Below, in pieces: positions 18,024-27,509 of a stretch of 64,000 bases of DNA. The stretch lies in NCBI RefSeq assembly GCF_014930455.1, contig NZ_JAAIYO010000014.1, positions 124,001 through 188,000 of the forward strand, read 5' to 3'. A program made the position numbers and the translations under genes. A model generated the notes under the pieces. The model did not search any database and was not told where the DNA came from. It was given only the letters and a program-made list of their open reading frames with translations. The stretch is from Corallococcus soli (GTDB taxonomy: Bacteria; Myxococcota; Myxococcia; Myxococcales; Myxococcaceae). Each line of letters begins with the position of its first letter. Positions within the stretch are counted from its first letter, which is position 1.

Positions 18024-19472
18024 ATGAAGCGTGCCCTCCTCGCCCTGCTGGCCATCCTCCTGCTCCTCGTGGGCGCCCTCGTCGTCCGCACGCTGCGCTT
18101 CGGCTCGCGGCAGGTGCCCGCCGAGCCCGCCGAGCCCTTCTCGGTGGATGCCACCGGCGCCGCGGGCCGCCTCGCGGAGGCGCTGCGCCACCGCACCATC
18201 GCCGCTTCCGACGGCATCAGCGCGGACGACGCCGCCTTCCGGGCGCTGCACGCCCAGCTCGTCGCCGCCTTTCCCCTCGTGCACGCACAGCTCGGACACG
18301 AGGCCGTGGGCGCGCACTCGCACCTCTACACGTGGAAGGGCACGGAGCCCGGACTGAGTCCCGTGCTGCTGATGGGCCACCTGGACGTGGTGCCCGCGGA
18401 GGCGGAGGCCACCTGGAGCCACCCGCCCTTCGGCGGTGAGGTGGCGAAGGGGTACGTCCACGGGCGCGGAGCGCTGGACGACAAGGGCAGCGTGCTCGCC
18501 ATCCTGGAGGCCGTGGAGGGCCTGCTCGCCCAGGGCCACCGCCCGCGCCGCACCGTGCTGCTCGCCTTCGGCGCGGACGAGGAGGTGGGGGGGCGTGACG
18601 GCGCCGCCCGCGTGGCCGCGCTGCTGCAACAGCGGGGCGTGCGCCTGGAGTCGGTGCTGGACGAGGGAGGCCCCATCGGCGTGGGGCTCGTGCCCGGCGT
18701 GGCCTCACCGGTGGCGCTGGTGGGGGTGGCGGAGAAGGGCTCGGGGCGCGTGGAGCTGGTGGTGCGCAGCGCGGGCGGGCATGCGTCCATGCCGCCGCGA
18801 CAGACGGCCGCGGGCATCCTCGCCCGCGCCCTGGTGCGGCTGGAGGAGCACCCCTTCGAGTCCGGGCTGCGCGGCGGGACGCGGGCGCTGTTCGAGTACG
18901 TGGGGCCGGAGATGGGCTTCGGCATGCGCCTGCTCTTCGCCAACACCTGGCTCTTCGGGCCCCTCATCGAGCGACAACTGGCCGCGGCGCCCACCACGAA
19001 CGCCAGCATCCGCACCACCCTCGCGGCCACCATGCTCGAGGGCAGCCCCAAGCCCAACGTGCTGCCCTCGCAGGCGCGCGCGGTGCTCAACGTCCGCCCC
19101 CTGCCGGGCGACAGCCTGGAGGACGTGCGCGCCCACGTGCGCGAGGCGGTGGACGACGCGCGCGTGGAGCTGAGCGTCGAGGGCGAGGAGGCATCGCCGG
19201 TGTCGCGCCTGGACACGGAGGGCTGGCGGCAGTTGCAGCGCAGCATCCGGCAGGTGTTCCCGGACGTGCTGGTGGCGCCCTTCCTCACCGTGGCGGCCAC
19301 CGACTCCCGCCACTTCTACCACTTGACCGACAGCGTGTACCGCTTCATGCCCGTGCGCTTGACCCGCGAGGACCTGGCGCGCATGCACGGTCGCGATGAG
19401 CGGCTCTCCGTCGCGGGTCACGCCGCCGCCATCCGCTTCTACGCGCAGTACCTGCGCAACACCACGCGCTAA
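18024..19472 (+). CDS. M20-family metallopeptidase, membrane-anchored
   Basis: A protein of 482 aa. One N-terminal hydrophobic anchor (LLALLAILLLLVGALVV) precedes an M20/M25 peptidase domain. Metal and catalytic residues can be followed in order: GHLDVVP (His119, Asp121), GRGALDDKGS, ADEEVGG and the dimerisation-lid GHASMPP. The sequence resembles the carboxypeptidase PM20D1/Ynr-type M20 group rather than DapE. It probably acts on peptides or N-acyl amino acids on the periplasmic side. It starts at an ATG 115 nt after the preceding small gene. Confidence 0.88.
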   Translation: MKRALLALLAILLLLVGALVVRTLRFGSRQVPAEPAEPFSVDATGAAGRLAEALRHRTIAASDGISADDAAFRALHAQLVAAFPLVHAQLGHEAVGAHSHLYTWKGTEPGLSPVLLMGHLDVVPAEAEATWSHPPFGGEVAKGYVHGRGALDDKGSVLAILEAVEGLLAQGHRPRRTVLLAFGADEEVGGRDGAARVAALLQQRGVRLESVLDEGGPIGVGLVPGVASPVALVGVAEKGSGRVELVVRSAGGHASMPPRQTAAGILARALVRLEEHPFESGLRGGTRALFEYVGPEMGFGMRLLFANTWLFGPLIERQLAAAPTTNASIRTTLAATMLEGSPKPNVLPSQARAVLNVRPLPGDSLEDVRAHVREAVDDARVELSVEGEEASPVSRLDTEGWRQLQRSIRQVFPDVLVAPFLTVAATDSRHFYHLTDSVYRFMPVRLTREDLARMHGRDERLSVAGHAAAIRFYAQYLRNTTR

Positions 19473-19684
19473 GACGGGGCCACCGCCACGTCGCTCCAAC
19501 TTCGTGTTCGACATCGGGCCGGAGGTGGCGTTGTGCATCCAGCACCGCCCTGATGACTGCCGGCACCACGGTTGAGGAGCACCTCCGACCGCTCGTCCCG
19601 GGTGGGCGGGGCTTGTCCGAGGTGGCTCGGCAGCGGGCCGTCAGGGACCTGTCCTAGACTGGACACCCTTCGTTCGGAGACCTC

Positions 19685-21394
19685 ATGGCTCGCGCCGCTC
19701 GCTTCGCTCCCCTGTTGCTGCTTCCCCTGCTGACGCTGTTCGGGCCGGTGGCCTGCGGCGATGATGAGCCGGACGCCTCCCCCGACAGCGGCACACAGGT
19801 CGGGGACGCGGGAGGAGGGACAGACGCTGGCATCCCCGACTCGGGCATTTCGGACGCCGGTGCGGGCGCGCAGGACGCTGGCACGGACGCCGGTACGAGC
19901 CCCCAGGACGCCGGCTCGGAGGACGCTGGCACGGACGACGCGGGCACGGGCACGGCGGACGCGGGGACAGGCACGGTGGATGCCGGCACCGACGGCGGCG
20001 TGGCGTGCACCCCGAGCGGCTGGGACGCGGGGACGGCGGACACGGACGTCATCACCGACACGTCGCTGGACATCCTGGTCCGGCTGCGTGCCATCCCGGG
20101 GCTCACGGTGCAGGAGAACCCCAACGGGGCGAGGGTGCCGCAGGGCTACCGCTTCTTCATCATGACGCTCAACCAGCCGGCGGACCATGCGCATCCGGAG
20201 TGCCAGCGCTTCGAACAGCGCGTGACGCTGCTGCACACGGCGGACACGAACCCCACGGTGCTCTTCACCGGCGGCTACGGCGTCTCCGTGGCTCCCGGCC
20301 GTTCAGAGCTCACGCAGCTCCTGGGCGGAAACCAGATCTCGGTGGAGCACCGCTTCTTCCCGCCCAGCATCCCGGTCCCGGCGGACTGGAGCCACCTCAC
20401 CATCCGCCAGTCCGCGGATGACTTCCACCGCATCGCCCAGGCGCTCAAGCCCATCTACACCGGCAAGTGGGTGTCCACGGGCGGCAGCAAGGGCGGCGAG
20501 ACGGTGGTGTTCTTCCGCCGCTACCACCCGGACGACGTGGACGCCACCGTGGCGTACGTGGCGCCCCTCGCCCGCCGCGACGACGAGCGCTTCCCGGCGT
20601 TCCAGGCGGTGGTCGGCGGCGCGGCGCAGGCGGCCTGCCGCGAGCGGCTGTGGGCCTTCCAGCGCGAGGTGCTCTCACGCCGGGAGAGGATGCTCGACCT
20701 GTACCGCGCCCATGCCGCGGAGCAGGGACTGCAGTTCACGCGGCTGGGGTTCGAGCTGGCGCTGGAGCACGCGGTCATCGAGACCTACTTCGCCTTCTGG
20801 CAGTACGACGTCCCGTCACGCTGCACCCAGAGCATCCCCGAGCCCACCGCCACGGATGAGGCGCTCTTCGCCACGCTGGACTACGAGGTGGGGCTGGACA
20901 ACTTCGCGGATCCCGGCCTCGATGCCTACGCGGCCTACTACTACCAGGCCGCGCTGGAGCTGGGCTGGCCCCGGCCCTACGAGGAGCACCTGGGCGCGCT
21001 CATCCACCACCCGGGCACCGACACCGGCGACGTGTACTCGCCGCCCGGCATCCCGTTCGTCTTCCGTCCAGAGGCCATGCCGGACATCCAGGACTGGGTC
21101 TCCGTTCATGGCGAGCGCCTGATGTTCATCTACGGCGGCCTGGACCCGTGGACGGCGGCGGCCTTCGTGCTCGGCAACGCGCAGGACTCGTTCCTCTACA
21201 AGGTGGAGGGCGGCAACCACGGCGCGCGCATCAACCATCTGCCGCCGGACGTGCAGGCCACGGCGAAGGCCCACATCAACCGCTGGATGGGGGTCGCCCC
21301 GCTGAAGCGCGCCCCGAAGGTCTCGCTCGCGGAAGAGCCGCCCACCTTCGCGCCGCGCCTGCCGCCCCGGCTTCGCTCGGGCCTCCACCGCTGA
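19685..21394 (+). CDS. S28 / PS-10-like serine peptidase lipoprotein
   Basis: A protein of 569 aa. A lipobox signal (LLTLFGPVACGDD) is followed by a long low-complexity linker of DAG-type repeats (about 40-110) and then an alpha/beta-hydrolase peptidase domain. The nucleophile is Ser268 in TGGSKGG, the acid Asp487 in GGLDPWT and the base His512 in GGNHGAR, in the order used by S28 peptidases and the Streptomyces PS-10 tripeptidyl aminopeptidase group. It is likely exposed on the cell surface, tethered by the linker. The DNA of the linker is highly repetitive. Confidence 0.85.
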   Translation: MARAARFAPLLLLPLLTLFGPVACGDDEPDASPDSGTQVGDAGGGTDAGIPDSGISDAGAGAQDAGTDAGTSPQDAGSEDAGTDDAGTGTADAGTGTVDAGTDGGVACTPSGWDAGTADTDVITDTSLDILVRLRAIPGLTVQENPNGARVPQGYRFFIMTLNQPADHAHPECQRFEQRVTLLHTADTNPTVLFTGGYGVSVAPGRSELTQLLGGNQISVEHRFFPPSIPVPADWSHLTIRQSADDFHRIAQALKPIYTGKWVSTGGSKGGETVVFFRRYHPDDVDATVAYVAPLARRDDERFPAFQAVVGGAAQAACRERLWAFQREVLSRRERMLDLYRAHAAEQGLQFTRLGFELALEHAVIETYFAFWQYDVPSRCTQSIPEPTATDEALFATLDYEVGLDNFADPGLDAYAAYYYQAALELGWPRPYEEHLGALIHHPGTDTGDVYSPPGIPFVFRPEAMPDIQDWVSVHGERLMFIYGGLDPWTAAAFVLGNAQDSFLYKVEGGNHGARINHLPPDVQATAKAHINRWMGVAPLKRAPKVSLAEEPPTFAPRLPPRLRSGLHR

Positions 21395-21429
21395 GCGGGC
21401 GCAGGCCTGGGCCGGGGGCCTTCCGCGCT

Positions 21430-22041
21430 TCAAGGCGAGCGGAGCACGTCACAGCGCGCGGAGGCCCCGCGCGCGAGGTCCTCCGCGACGGAGCGCAGCA
21501 GGGTCCCGGTGAGCCCGGAGCGGTCAGCAGGCTCCGTCCCCGCTGGCGCCCCCTGGGTGAGCCAGGCCGCCACGCGCCCCAGGCTCGCGGCCGTCACCAC
21601 CTGCAACCGCACCTCCACCTGCACGACGAAGCGCTCGCCCGGCTCCGGGGGCGCGTCCAGCATCCAGGCCACGCGCTCCAGCTCCAGCGTGGCCACCCCT
21701 CCTGGCAGGGGTCTTCCGTCCAGCAGATAGCCCGTGCGCGTGAAGGCGAGCACCTGGGTGACCCGCGCGTTGTCCAGGCGCGCATCGAACCAGAGGGCGC
21801 GGCGCCGGACGAGGGTCAGCTCCACCTCCAGCTTCCCCGCCATGCCCAGCCGCACCAACCGATCCAGCTCGGGCGACACGAAGGCTCGGGCCTCCGGCCG
21901 CACCACCACGCGCCGCCCGGAGAGCGTCGCGGCGCAGGTGGCGCGAGCCTCGTCCGCCCAGGCCCCGGGCGCCAGCAGCCCCACCGACGCCATGAGCGCC
22001 GCATGGAGCCGCCACCGCCCGCCTGTGCCGTGCCGTGCCAT
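21430..22041 (-). CDS. DUF4390-like exported protein
   Basis: A protein of 203 aa with a signal peptide (LMASVGLLAPGAWA). The mature part has the pattern SPELDRLVRLGMAGKLEVELTLVRRRALWFDA then FTRTGYLLDG, resembling DUF4390 proteins, which in beta-proteobacteria lie next to NtrY/NtrX genes. Here it is the last gene after an NtrY-like kinase, an NtrC-type regulator and a BamA-like gene. It starts 3 nt after the BamA-like stop, so the two are translationally coupled. Function of DUF4390 is unknown; the family call is a pattern match by eye. Confidence 0.6.
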   Translation of the reverse strand: MARHGTGGRWRLHAALMASVGLLAPGAWADEARATCAATLSGRRVVVRPEARAFVSPELDRLVRLGMAGKLEVELTLVRRRALWFDARLDNARVTQVLAFTRTGYLLDGRPLPGGVATLELERVAWMLDAPPEPGERFVVQVEVRLQVVTAASLGRVAAWLTQGAPAGTEPADRSGLTGTLLRSVAEDLARGASARCDVLRSP

Positions 22042-22044
22042 GCC

Positions 22045-24585
22045 TCAGAAGGTCCGGACGAAGAGCAGGCGCGCTTCGGGCGTGGCCCGGGCCTTCTCAT
22101 CCGTGCGCCACGCCGCCTCCACGCGCACCTCGTCGCCCAGGTGGAAGCTGCCGCCCACGCCCAGTCGGGGATCCGTCCAGTCCGAAGCGGCGTGCACCGC
22201 GCCCAGGTCCGCGAAGATGCCGAAGGCCTGCCAGCGGTACTCCGCGCTGCCGAGCACCGACGCGTCGCCCCCCCGGAAGTCCTTGAAGCCGAAGCCGCGC
22301 AGCGCGCTCCAGCCGCCCAGCGCCTCCTGCTTCTGCAGGGGCAGGTCCTGGCCTCCAGCGACGCGCAGGCGCACGCTCAGCCCCGAGTGCCAGTTGACGG
22401 GCAGGTCCAGCACCGCGTCACCGACCAGCTTCCAGAAGCGCGTGTCCACGCCCACCTGCTGCCCCACCTCCAGGGTGACGAGTCCGCGCAGCGCGGGCTC
22501 CCGCGTCCGGTGCGCTTCGCGCGGGAGGAGGGACGTCTCCGGCGTCCGGAAGAGCGAGCCCACGGGGGTCCCCAGCTTCGCCTTGCTGTCGTACTCGGCG
22601 CGCACCAGGACGGAGTGGAAGCGCCCTTCGCTCACCGGTGCGTTGGGGAAGGCCGGCGAGTCCCGGCGGAAGAGGCTGAGCGGCGGAGTGAAGGGCTGGA
22701 GCGATTCGTAGGTGTCGCCCCGGAACTCCGCGCCCGCGAGCCACGAGCGCGCCCAGCGCCAGGTGGCGAACGCCGCGAAGCCCTTGCGGCGGAAGTAGTC
22801 CCGGTCAGGCCGGTTGATGAGGAACGAGTAGACGTAGGAGTCAATGTCGCCCAGCCGCCAGCGATCTGCCGTGTCGGTGAAGTCGTGGACCTGCGCGCCC
22901 ACTTCCGCGAGCGCCAGCGCGGGCACCTGGAGCTTCGCGCCGCCCAGCAGGTTGACGCGGCGCTGACGCCGCGTCCCCTCCGGGTCGTCCGGCAGCCGCT
23001 GGCCGCCCAGCCGCAGCGGGACGAAGAAGGCCGCGTCCAGCGTCGCGTGCACCCGGTCCTTCGGATCCCAGATGCGCAGCCCGGCCTCGAGCCCCGGCGC
23101 GAAGCCCGTCACCTGCGTGTGCACGGGCAGCAGCGCCACCGACAGGTCCGGTGGGCGCGGACGCACGTGCACCACCAGCCTCCTTCCCTCCAGGGTGAGG
23201 CCCTCGCCCCGCTCGTCGTCCCACGAGAACAGGCTTCGCCAACCAGCTCCGGACTCCTCCTGCTCGCGACGACGGGACGCGCGCCGCTCCTGTTCCTGGG
23301 TGCGGTAGCGCCGCGTGCCGTCGGCCTCGCGCGCCTCGATGACGCGCACGCCCCGGTCCGCCTCGCGCAGCCCCTCGCCGTCCACCGTGCGGAGGAAGCG
23401 CAGCCGCGACTCCAGGCGCTCCACGGCGCGGCGGGCGTCGCTCCGGAGGAAGACATCGCCTGGCGCCAGGCCCAGCGCTTCGCGCACCCGCGCCGCCATC
23501 TCCGGCTCCACGCCCTTCACGTCCACGGCCTCCAGCCGGCCCTCGTCCACCGACACGACCAGTTGCCCCGCGCTGGACAGCGTGGCGGACAGCGTCGCCA
23601 GCAGGTAGCCGTCATCGTCCCGCAGGTCCTTCAGCGCGCGCTCCAGCGCGGCGTCCAGCCCGCCCAGGACGATGCCGGGACGGAACGCCCCTTGCTCCAT
23701 GCGCGCGAGCCACTCGCGGGGAGGGCGGAGCGGTGGACACGGGTCGCTGACGGACACCGTCGCGCGGCGTCCCTGGACGCGGAACGTGGCGACGAACTCC
23801 TCGAACTCATCGTCGTCGTCATCGTCATCCGCCGCGGAGGCGCCGGGCGGTCGCGGGAACAGGGCCTCCGTCCACTCATGGGGAGGAAGGTCCTGGAGCC
23901 CCTGGACCTCCACCGAGGTGACGGTGGGGTTCTCCTCCAGCGCCACCTCCAGCAGCGTGGGCTCCTGCTCGCTGACCCGCAGGCGGGGCTCCACGCGAGC
24001 GAAGAGGCCCGTGCGCGCCAGCCGGCGCAGCAGCCTCTGCGTCTCCTCAGGGGACAGCGGGCGCGTGCTTCCCGCAGCGGGGGCGCCCACGAGCGAGCGC
24101 ACCTGCCCATCCGTCAGGTGCTGGAGCCCTACGAGTTCAAGGCCCGTCGGCGCCAGCTTCTTGCCGTCGACGTCCAGCCGCAGCGGCGCGAGGACCGAGG
24201 AGGTGGCGGAGTCCTCGTCATCGTCGAAGCCGTCCGGGCACGCCTCACGTCGGTGGGAGCCCTTCTCGTCCGAAGCATGCCCATCGCGAGCGTCATCGTC
24301 CGAGTCCTCCCCATCGCGAGCGGAGTCGCCCGAAGCATGCCCATCGCGAGCATCATCATCCGGAGCCTCCCCGTCGCGAGTGCCATCGTCCGGAGAGCCA
24401 TCGTCCGGTCGTTCAACGCCCCCGGGCGTTGCAGCCCGGGACCGGGCCCCTTCTTCGGAGGGGCCCGTGGGCGCGCCGGCAGCCGGTGGAAGTGTGCCGC
24501 CGTCCCCCACGGGTTGCGCGAAGGCGGCGAGCGAGACGAAGCAGAGGCAGAGCAGGATGCGATTCATGCGGAGGGGCAGGAGCAT
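22045..24585 (-). CDS. Omp85/BamA-family outer-membrane protein with acidic repeat insert
   Basis: About 846 aa. A signal peptide (MNRILLCLCFVSLAAFAQ) is followed by a disordered region with a 10-residue acidic repeat (RDGxxxxDxA, about residues 70-115). POTRA-like units then include LEVALEENPTVTSVEVQGLQDLP and LEAVDVKGVEPEMAARVREALGLAPGDVF. The C-terminal beta-barrel shows the Omp85 sequence LGGWSALRGFGFKDFRGGDASVLGSAEYR and ends in aromatic RLLFVRTF. It may insert or export a specific partner rather than serve as the essential BamA, given its atypical N-terminus. Starts at 24585 or 24567 are both possible; 24585 has GGAA upstream. Confidence 0.8.
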   Translation of the reverse strand: MLLPLRMNRILLCLCFVSLAAFAQPVGDGGTLPPAAGAPTGPSEEGARSRAATPGGVERPDDGSPDDGTRDGEAPDDDARDGHASGDSARDGEDSDDDARDGHASDEKGSHRREACPDGFDDDEDSATSSVLAPLRLDVDGKKLAPTGLELVGLQHLTDGQVRSLVGAPAAGSTRPLSPEETQRLLRRLARTGLFARVEPRLRVSEQEPTLLEVALEENPTVTSVEVQGLQDLPPHEWTEALFPRPPGASAADDDDDDDEFEEFVATFRVQGRRATVSVSDPCPPLRPPREWLARMEQGAFRPGIVLGGLDAALERALKDLRDDDGYLLATLSATLSSAGQLVVSVDEGRLEAVDVKGVEPEMAARVREALGLAPGDVFLRSDARRAVERLESRLRFLRTVDGEGLREADRGVRVIEAREADGTRRYRTQEQERRASRRREQEESGAGWRSLFSWDDERGEGLTLEGRRLVVHVRPRPPDLSVALLPVHTQVTGFAPGLEAGLRIWDPKDRVHATLDAAFFVPLRLGGQRLPDDPEGTRRQRRVNLLGGAKLQVPALALAEVGAQVHDFTDTADRWRLGDIDSYVYSFLINRPDRDYFRRKGFAAFATWRWARSWLAGAEFRGDTYESLQPFTPPLSLFRRDSPAFPNAPVSEGRFHSVLVRAEYDSKAKLGTPVGSLFRTPETSLLPREAHRTREPALRGLVTLEVGQQVGVDTRFWKLVGDAVLDLPVNWHSGLSVRLRVAGGQDLPLQKQEALGGWSALRGFGFKDFRGGDASVLGSAEYRWQAFGIFADLGAVHAASDWTDPRLGVGGSFHLGDEVRVEAAWRTDEKARATPEARLLFVRTF
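24267..24390. repeat. Tandem 30-bp coding repeats
   Basis: About four imperfect 30-bp units, each containing CCCATCGCGAGC or a close variant, encode the RDGHASGDSA / RDGEDSDDDA type 10-residue acidic repeats in the Omp85 protein. Copy number is likely to vary between strains. Confidence 0.7.
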
Positions 24586-24667
24586 TTGCCGTTCCAGGCG
24601 GAGGGCCCTGGCAAGTGCCTGGAAGGACGAGGAGGCGCCGTGCGCGGCGATGTCATGGACACATCCG

Positions 24668-24698
24668 GATGTCACGGGGGAGATGTGCCCGTGACATC
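24668..24698. terminator. Perfect 11-bp inverted repeat between regulator and omp85 genes
   Basis: Arms 24668-24678 and 24688-24698 are exact complements with a 9-nt loop, in the 135-nt gap between the response-regulator stop and the Omp85 start. It could lower read-through within the cluster or act as an operator. Confidence 0.45.
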
Positions 24699-24720
24699 AC
24701 CCGTGTCGCGCGAGCACCGA

Positions 24721-26076
24721 TCACGAGACCACCGGGAGGCCCAGCGCCTTGATGCGCCGGTAGAGGTTCCCCCGGTCCACCTGGAGGAGGCGCGCGGCCC
24801 CGGCGATGCTCTCCCCTTCCCTGAGCGCGGCGCGGATGAGGTCCCGCTCGAAGTCCTCCACGTGCTCGCGGTAGCTCCTGTCGCCCAGCGTGCCCCGGGG
24901 CGCGGCCGGGGTGTCCGCCGGAGCAGTCACCGCGTCCGGGCGGAGCTCCAGCGGGCCCTCACCTCGCAGCAGGTTCAGCCGCTCGATGACGTTGCGCAGC
25001 TCGCGGACGTTGCCCGGCCACGGGTAGGCGCGCAGCGCGGCCTCCGCGCCGGGGGCCAGCACGAGCGTCGCCCGGGGGCCGGCGAACTCCGCGGCGAAGA
25101 CGCGGGCCAGGGGCAGCAGATCCTCCGAGCGCTCGCGCAGCGGCGGGACGTGCAGCGGCAGCACGTTGAGGCGGAAGAGGAGGTCCTGCCGGAAGCGGCC
25201 CTCCTTCACCGCGCGGGTGAGGTCCTGGTGCGTGGCCGCGAGGATGCGCACGTCCACCGGCACCGGCAGCGTGCCGCCCAGGCGCTCCACCTGACGGGTC
25301 TCCAGGACGCGCAGCAGCTTCGCCTGGAGCTCCAGCGGCATGTCGCCCAGCTCGTCCAGCAGCAGCGTGCCGCCCTGCGCCTGCTCCACCCGTCCCGTGC
25401 GCCGGGCCACCGCGCCGGAGAAGGCGCCCCGCTCGTGCCCGAACAGCTCGCTCTCCAGCAGCGTCGCGGGGATGGCCGCGCAGTTGACCGCCACCAGCCG
25501 GCCCTTGCGTCCGGAGGCCTTGTGCAGCGCCTGCGCCACGCGCTCCTTGCCGGTGCCCGTCTCGCCGGTGATGAGCACCGCCGTGTCGCTCGGGCCCACG
25601 CGGGCGATGAGCTGGCGCAGCGCCTCCATGGCCGGGCTGTCCCCCACCAGGTGCCCCGGGCGGGCCAGCGCGTCCAGCAGCCGCTCCCGCTCCTCTCGCA
25701 GCGAGCCCAGCGCCAGCGCGTTGCGCAGCGCCGTGATGAGCCGCTCCGCGGAAGGAGGCTTCTCCACGAAGTCCGTGGCCCCCAGCTTCAGCGCCTGCAC
25801 CGCCTCCGCGGGGGAGGCCTCGCCGGAGAGGACCACCACCGGCACGGCCAGCGGCTTGGGCAGGCGCGCGAGCAGCTCCAGCCCCGTCTCGCCCGGCATG
25901 CGCAGGTCCAGCAGCATCAGCGCGGGGGGCGCGTCCGGCGCTTCGAGCAGGCGCGCCGCCTCCGCAGCGGAGCGGGCCTCCACGGTGGTGAAGCCCTCGT
26001 CGCCCAGCAGCCCGCGCAGGGCCCGGAGCACGCCGGGATCATCGTCGACGAGGAGGATGCGGGGACCTGGCTTCAT
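24721..26076 (-). CDS. NtrC-family sigma-54 response regulator
   Basis: A protein of 451 aa. The receiver domain opens ILLVDDDPGVLRAL and its phospho-acceptor is in LMLLDLRMPG. The AAA+ domain has Walker A GETGTGKE, the sigma-54 contact loop as GAFSGA (usual GAFTGA), Walker B LLLDELGDM and the RFRQDL segment. A Fis-type helix-turn-helix (AARLLQVDRGNLYRRIKALG) ends the protein. It activates sigma-54 promoters when phosphorylated. Its ATG overlaps the kinase stop by 4 nt (26073-26076), showing that kinase and regulator are a pair. Targets are unknown; the neighbouring Omp85 and DUF4390 genes are candidates. Confidence 0.93.
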   Translation of the reverse strand: MKPGPRILLVDDDPGVLRALRGLLGDEGFTTVEARSAAEAARLLEAPDAPPALMLLDLRMPGETGLELLARLPKPLAVPVVVLSGEASPAEAVQALKLGATDFVEKPPSAERLITALRNALALGSLREERERLLDALARPGHLVGDSPAMEALRQLIARVGPSDTAVLITGETGTGKERVAQALHKASGRKGRLVAVNCAAIPATLLESELFGHERGAFSGAVARRTGRVEQAQGGTLLLDELGDMPLELQAKLLRVLETRQVERLGGTLPVPVDVRILAATHQDLTRAVKEGRFRQDLLFRLNVLPLHVPPLRERSEDLLPLARVFAAEFAGPRATLVLAPGAEAALRAYPWPGNVRELRNVIERLNLLRGEGPLELRPDAVTAPADTPAAPRGTLGDRSYREHVEDFERDLIRAALREGESIAGAARLLQVDRGNLYRRIKALGLPVVS

Positions 26077-27299
26077 GACGTCACCTGGACGGTGGGAGGC
26101 ACGCGGGGCAGCGCCACGAACGCCAGCGTCCCGCCGTTCGCGCCCGGCTCCAGCCGCAGCGTACCGCCGTGCTCGTGGACGATCTTCTGGGCGATGGGCA
26201 GCCCCAGCCCACTGCCGCCGGGCTTGGTGCTGAACAGCCCCCGGGTGAGGACCGCGCCCTCCAGCACGCCCGGGACGCCCCGGCCGCCGTCGTTCACGGT
26301 GACGTGCACGGCGCCGTCCGCCTGCTCGTGCAGAGCCACGCGCACGGGGGACGTGTCCGGCCCGGAGGCCTCGGCGGCGTTCTTCACCAGGTTGCCGAAG
26401 AGGCGGCGCAGCCCGTCCGGGTCCGCGCGCAGCTGGACCTCCGGCCCGGGCTCCAGCTCCACGGGCACGGGCGAGCTGCCCGCGTACAGCGTGCACACCT
26501 CCGACAGCAGGGCGCGCAGCCCCACGTCCTGGAAGCGCGGGGCCGGCAGGCGCGCGAAGGTGGAGAAGCTCTGCGTCATGCGCATGAGCAGGTCCACCTC
26601 CTCTTGGAGGAGGGCCACCGCTTCGGCGAGGCGCGTCGGATCCGGCGGGGTGCTGTCATCCTGACGGGACAGACGCGCGAGCGAGAGCTTCATTGCGGTG
26701 AGGGGGTTCTTCAGCTCGTGGGCCAGCGCGCGGGCCACGTCCTGCCAGGCCGCGATCTGCTCGGCCGCCTTGAGGCGCTCGCGCTGCCCCAGCAGCTCCT
26801 GGCCCATGCGGTTGAACTGCCCCAGCAGGTACTGGAGCTCGTCGCGCGGCGGCTCCGGCACGGAGAGGCGGACGGACAGGTCCCCTCGGGAGTAGGCCCG
26901 CATCCCGTCGATGAGGGTGCCCACGGGGCGCGTGAGGACACGGCCGAGCAGCATCGCGGCCACGGCCAGCACGAGGCCGGACACCAGCCCCAACACGGCG
27001 ATGAAGACGGGCACACGCCGCACCAGGGCCCGCCGCGCCAGCTCCGCCTGCGCCAGGTTCAACCGCGCATCATCGAGCGCGCCCTGCGACAGTCCGCGAC
27101 GCTCCAGGTCTGCGGACACGCCGTCGAGCACGCCCTCCACCGGGGCGATGGACACGGAGAGCACGCGCTCCAACACGCCCTGGGCCAGCACGCCCAGCAG
27201 CACCAACGGGATGAGGCCCGCGAGCAGCATCACCGCCAGCAGTCGTCGCCGGAAACGGGGCGGAGGCGGCGGAGGAACCATGGACGGAGCGCGGCGCAT
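26073..27299 (-). CDS. NtrY-like sensor histidine kinase
   Basis: A protein of 408 aa. Two transmembrane helices (about 20-45 and 97-119) flank a short ~50-residue periplasmic loop, followed by HAMP (RPVGTLIDGMRAYSRGDLSVRL), a HisKA dimerisation helix with His194 in ALAHELKNPLTAM, and an HATPase domain with NLVKNAAEA, NDGGRGVP and SGLGLPIAQKIV. The small sensor loop suggests it reads membrane or local signals rather than a large ligand. It is first in the minus-strand cluster. The N-terminus contains a run of six prolines. Confidence 0.92.
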   Translation of the reverse strand: MRRAPSMVPPPPPPRFRRRLLAVMLLAGLIPLVLLGVLAQGVLERVLSVSIAPVEGVLDGVSADLERRGLSQGALDDARLNLAQAELARRALVRRVPVFIAVLGLVSGLVLAVAAMLLGRVLTRPVGTLIDGMRAYSRGDLSVRLSVPEPPRDELQYLLGQFNRMGQELLGQRERLKAAEQIAAWQDVARALAHELKNPLTAMKLSLARLSRQDDSTPPDPTRLAEAVALLQEEVDLLMRMTQSFSTFARLPAPRFQDVGLRALLSEVCTLYAGSSPVPVELEPGPEVQLRADPDGLRRLFGNLVKNAAEASGPDTSPVRVALHEQADGAVHVTVNDGGRGVPGVLEGAVLTRGLFSTKPGGSGLGLPIAQKIVHEHGGTLRLEPGANGGTLAFVALPRVPPTVQVTS

Positions 27300-27509
27300 G
27301 AGGCGCCGTTCATACCGCAGGCCTCTTCAATGTTCTTGTGACTGCCCTGTCGGGACAAGGCCCTTCAGCCTTCAACTCGAAGGGGCTTCGCGTGAGAGGA
27401 CGCCCGCGCATCCAACCGTTCGCAGGGCAGGCGGCCATCCGCGAGGACCCGCCCCAAGGCTGCCATCCCGCGAGCCAGGGCGCACCTTCCGACAGGAGGT
27501 GACGACACC

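Noticed and set aside
21413-21431. AGGCC / GGCCT hairpin after the S28-like peptidase
   Set aside because: Only 5 bp, too weak to list as a terminator.
21148-26664. 1838-codon open frame on the plus strand
   Set aside because: Runs antisense through DUF4390, Omp85, regulator and kinase genes; composition is typical of a shadow frame.
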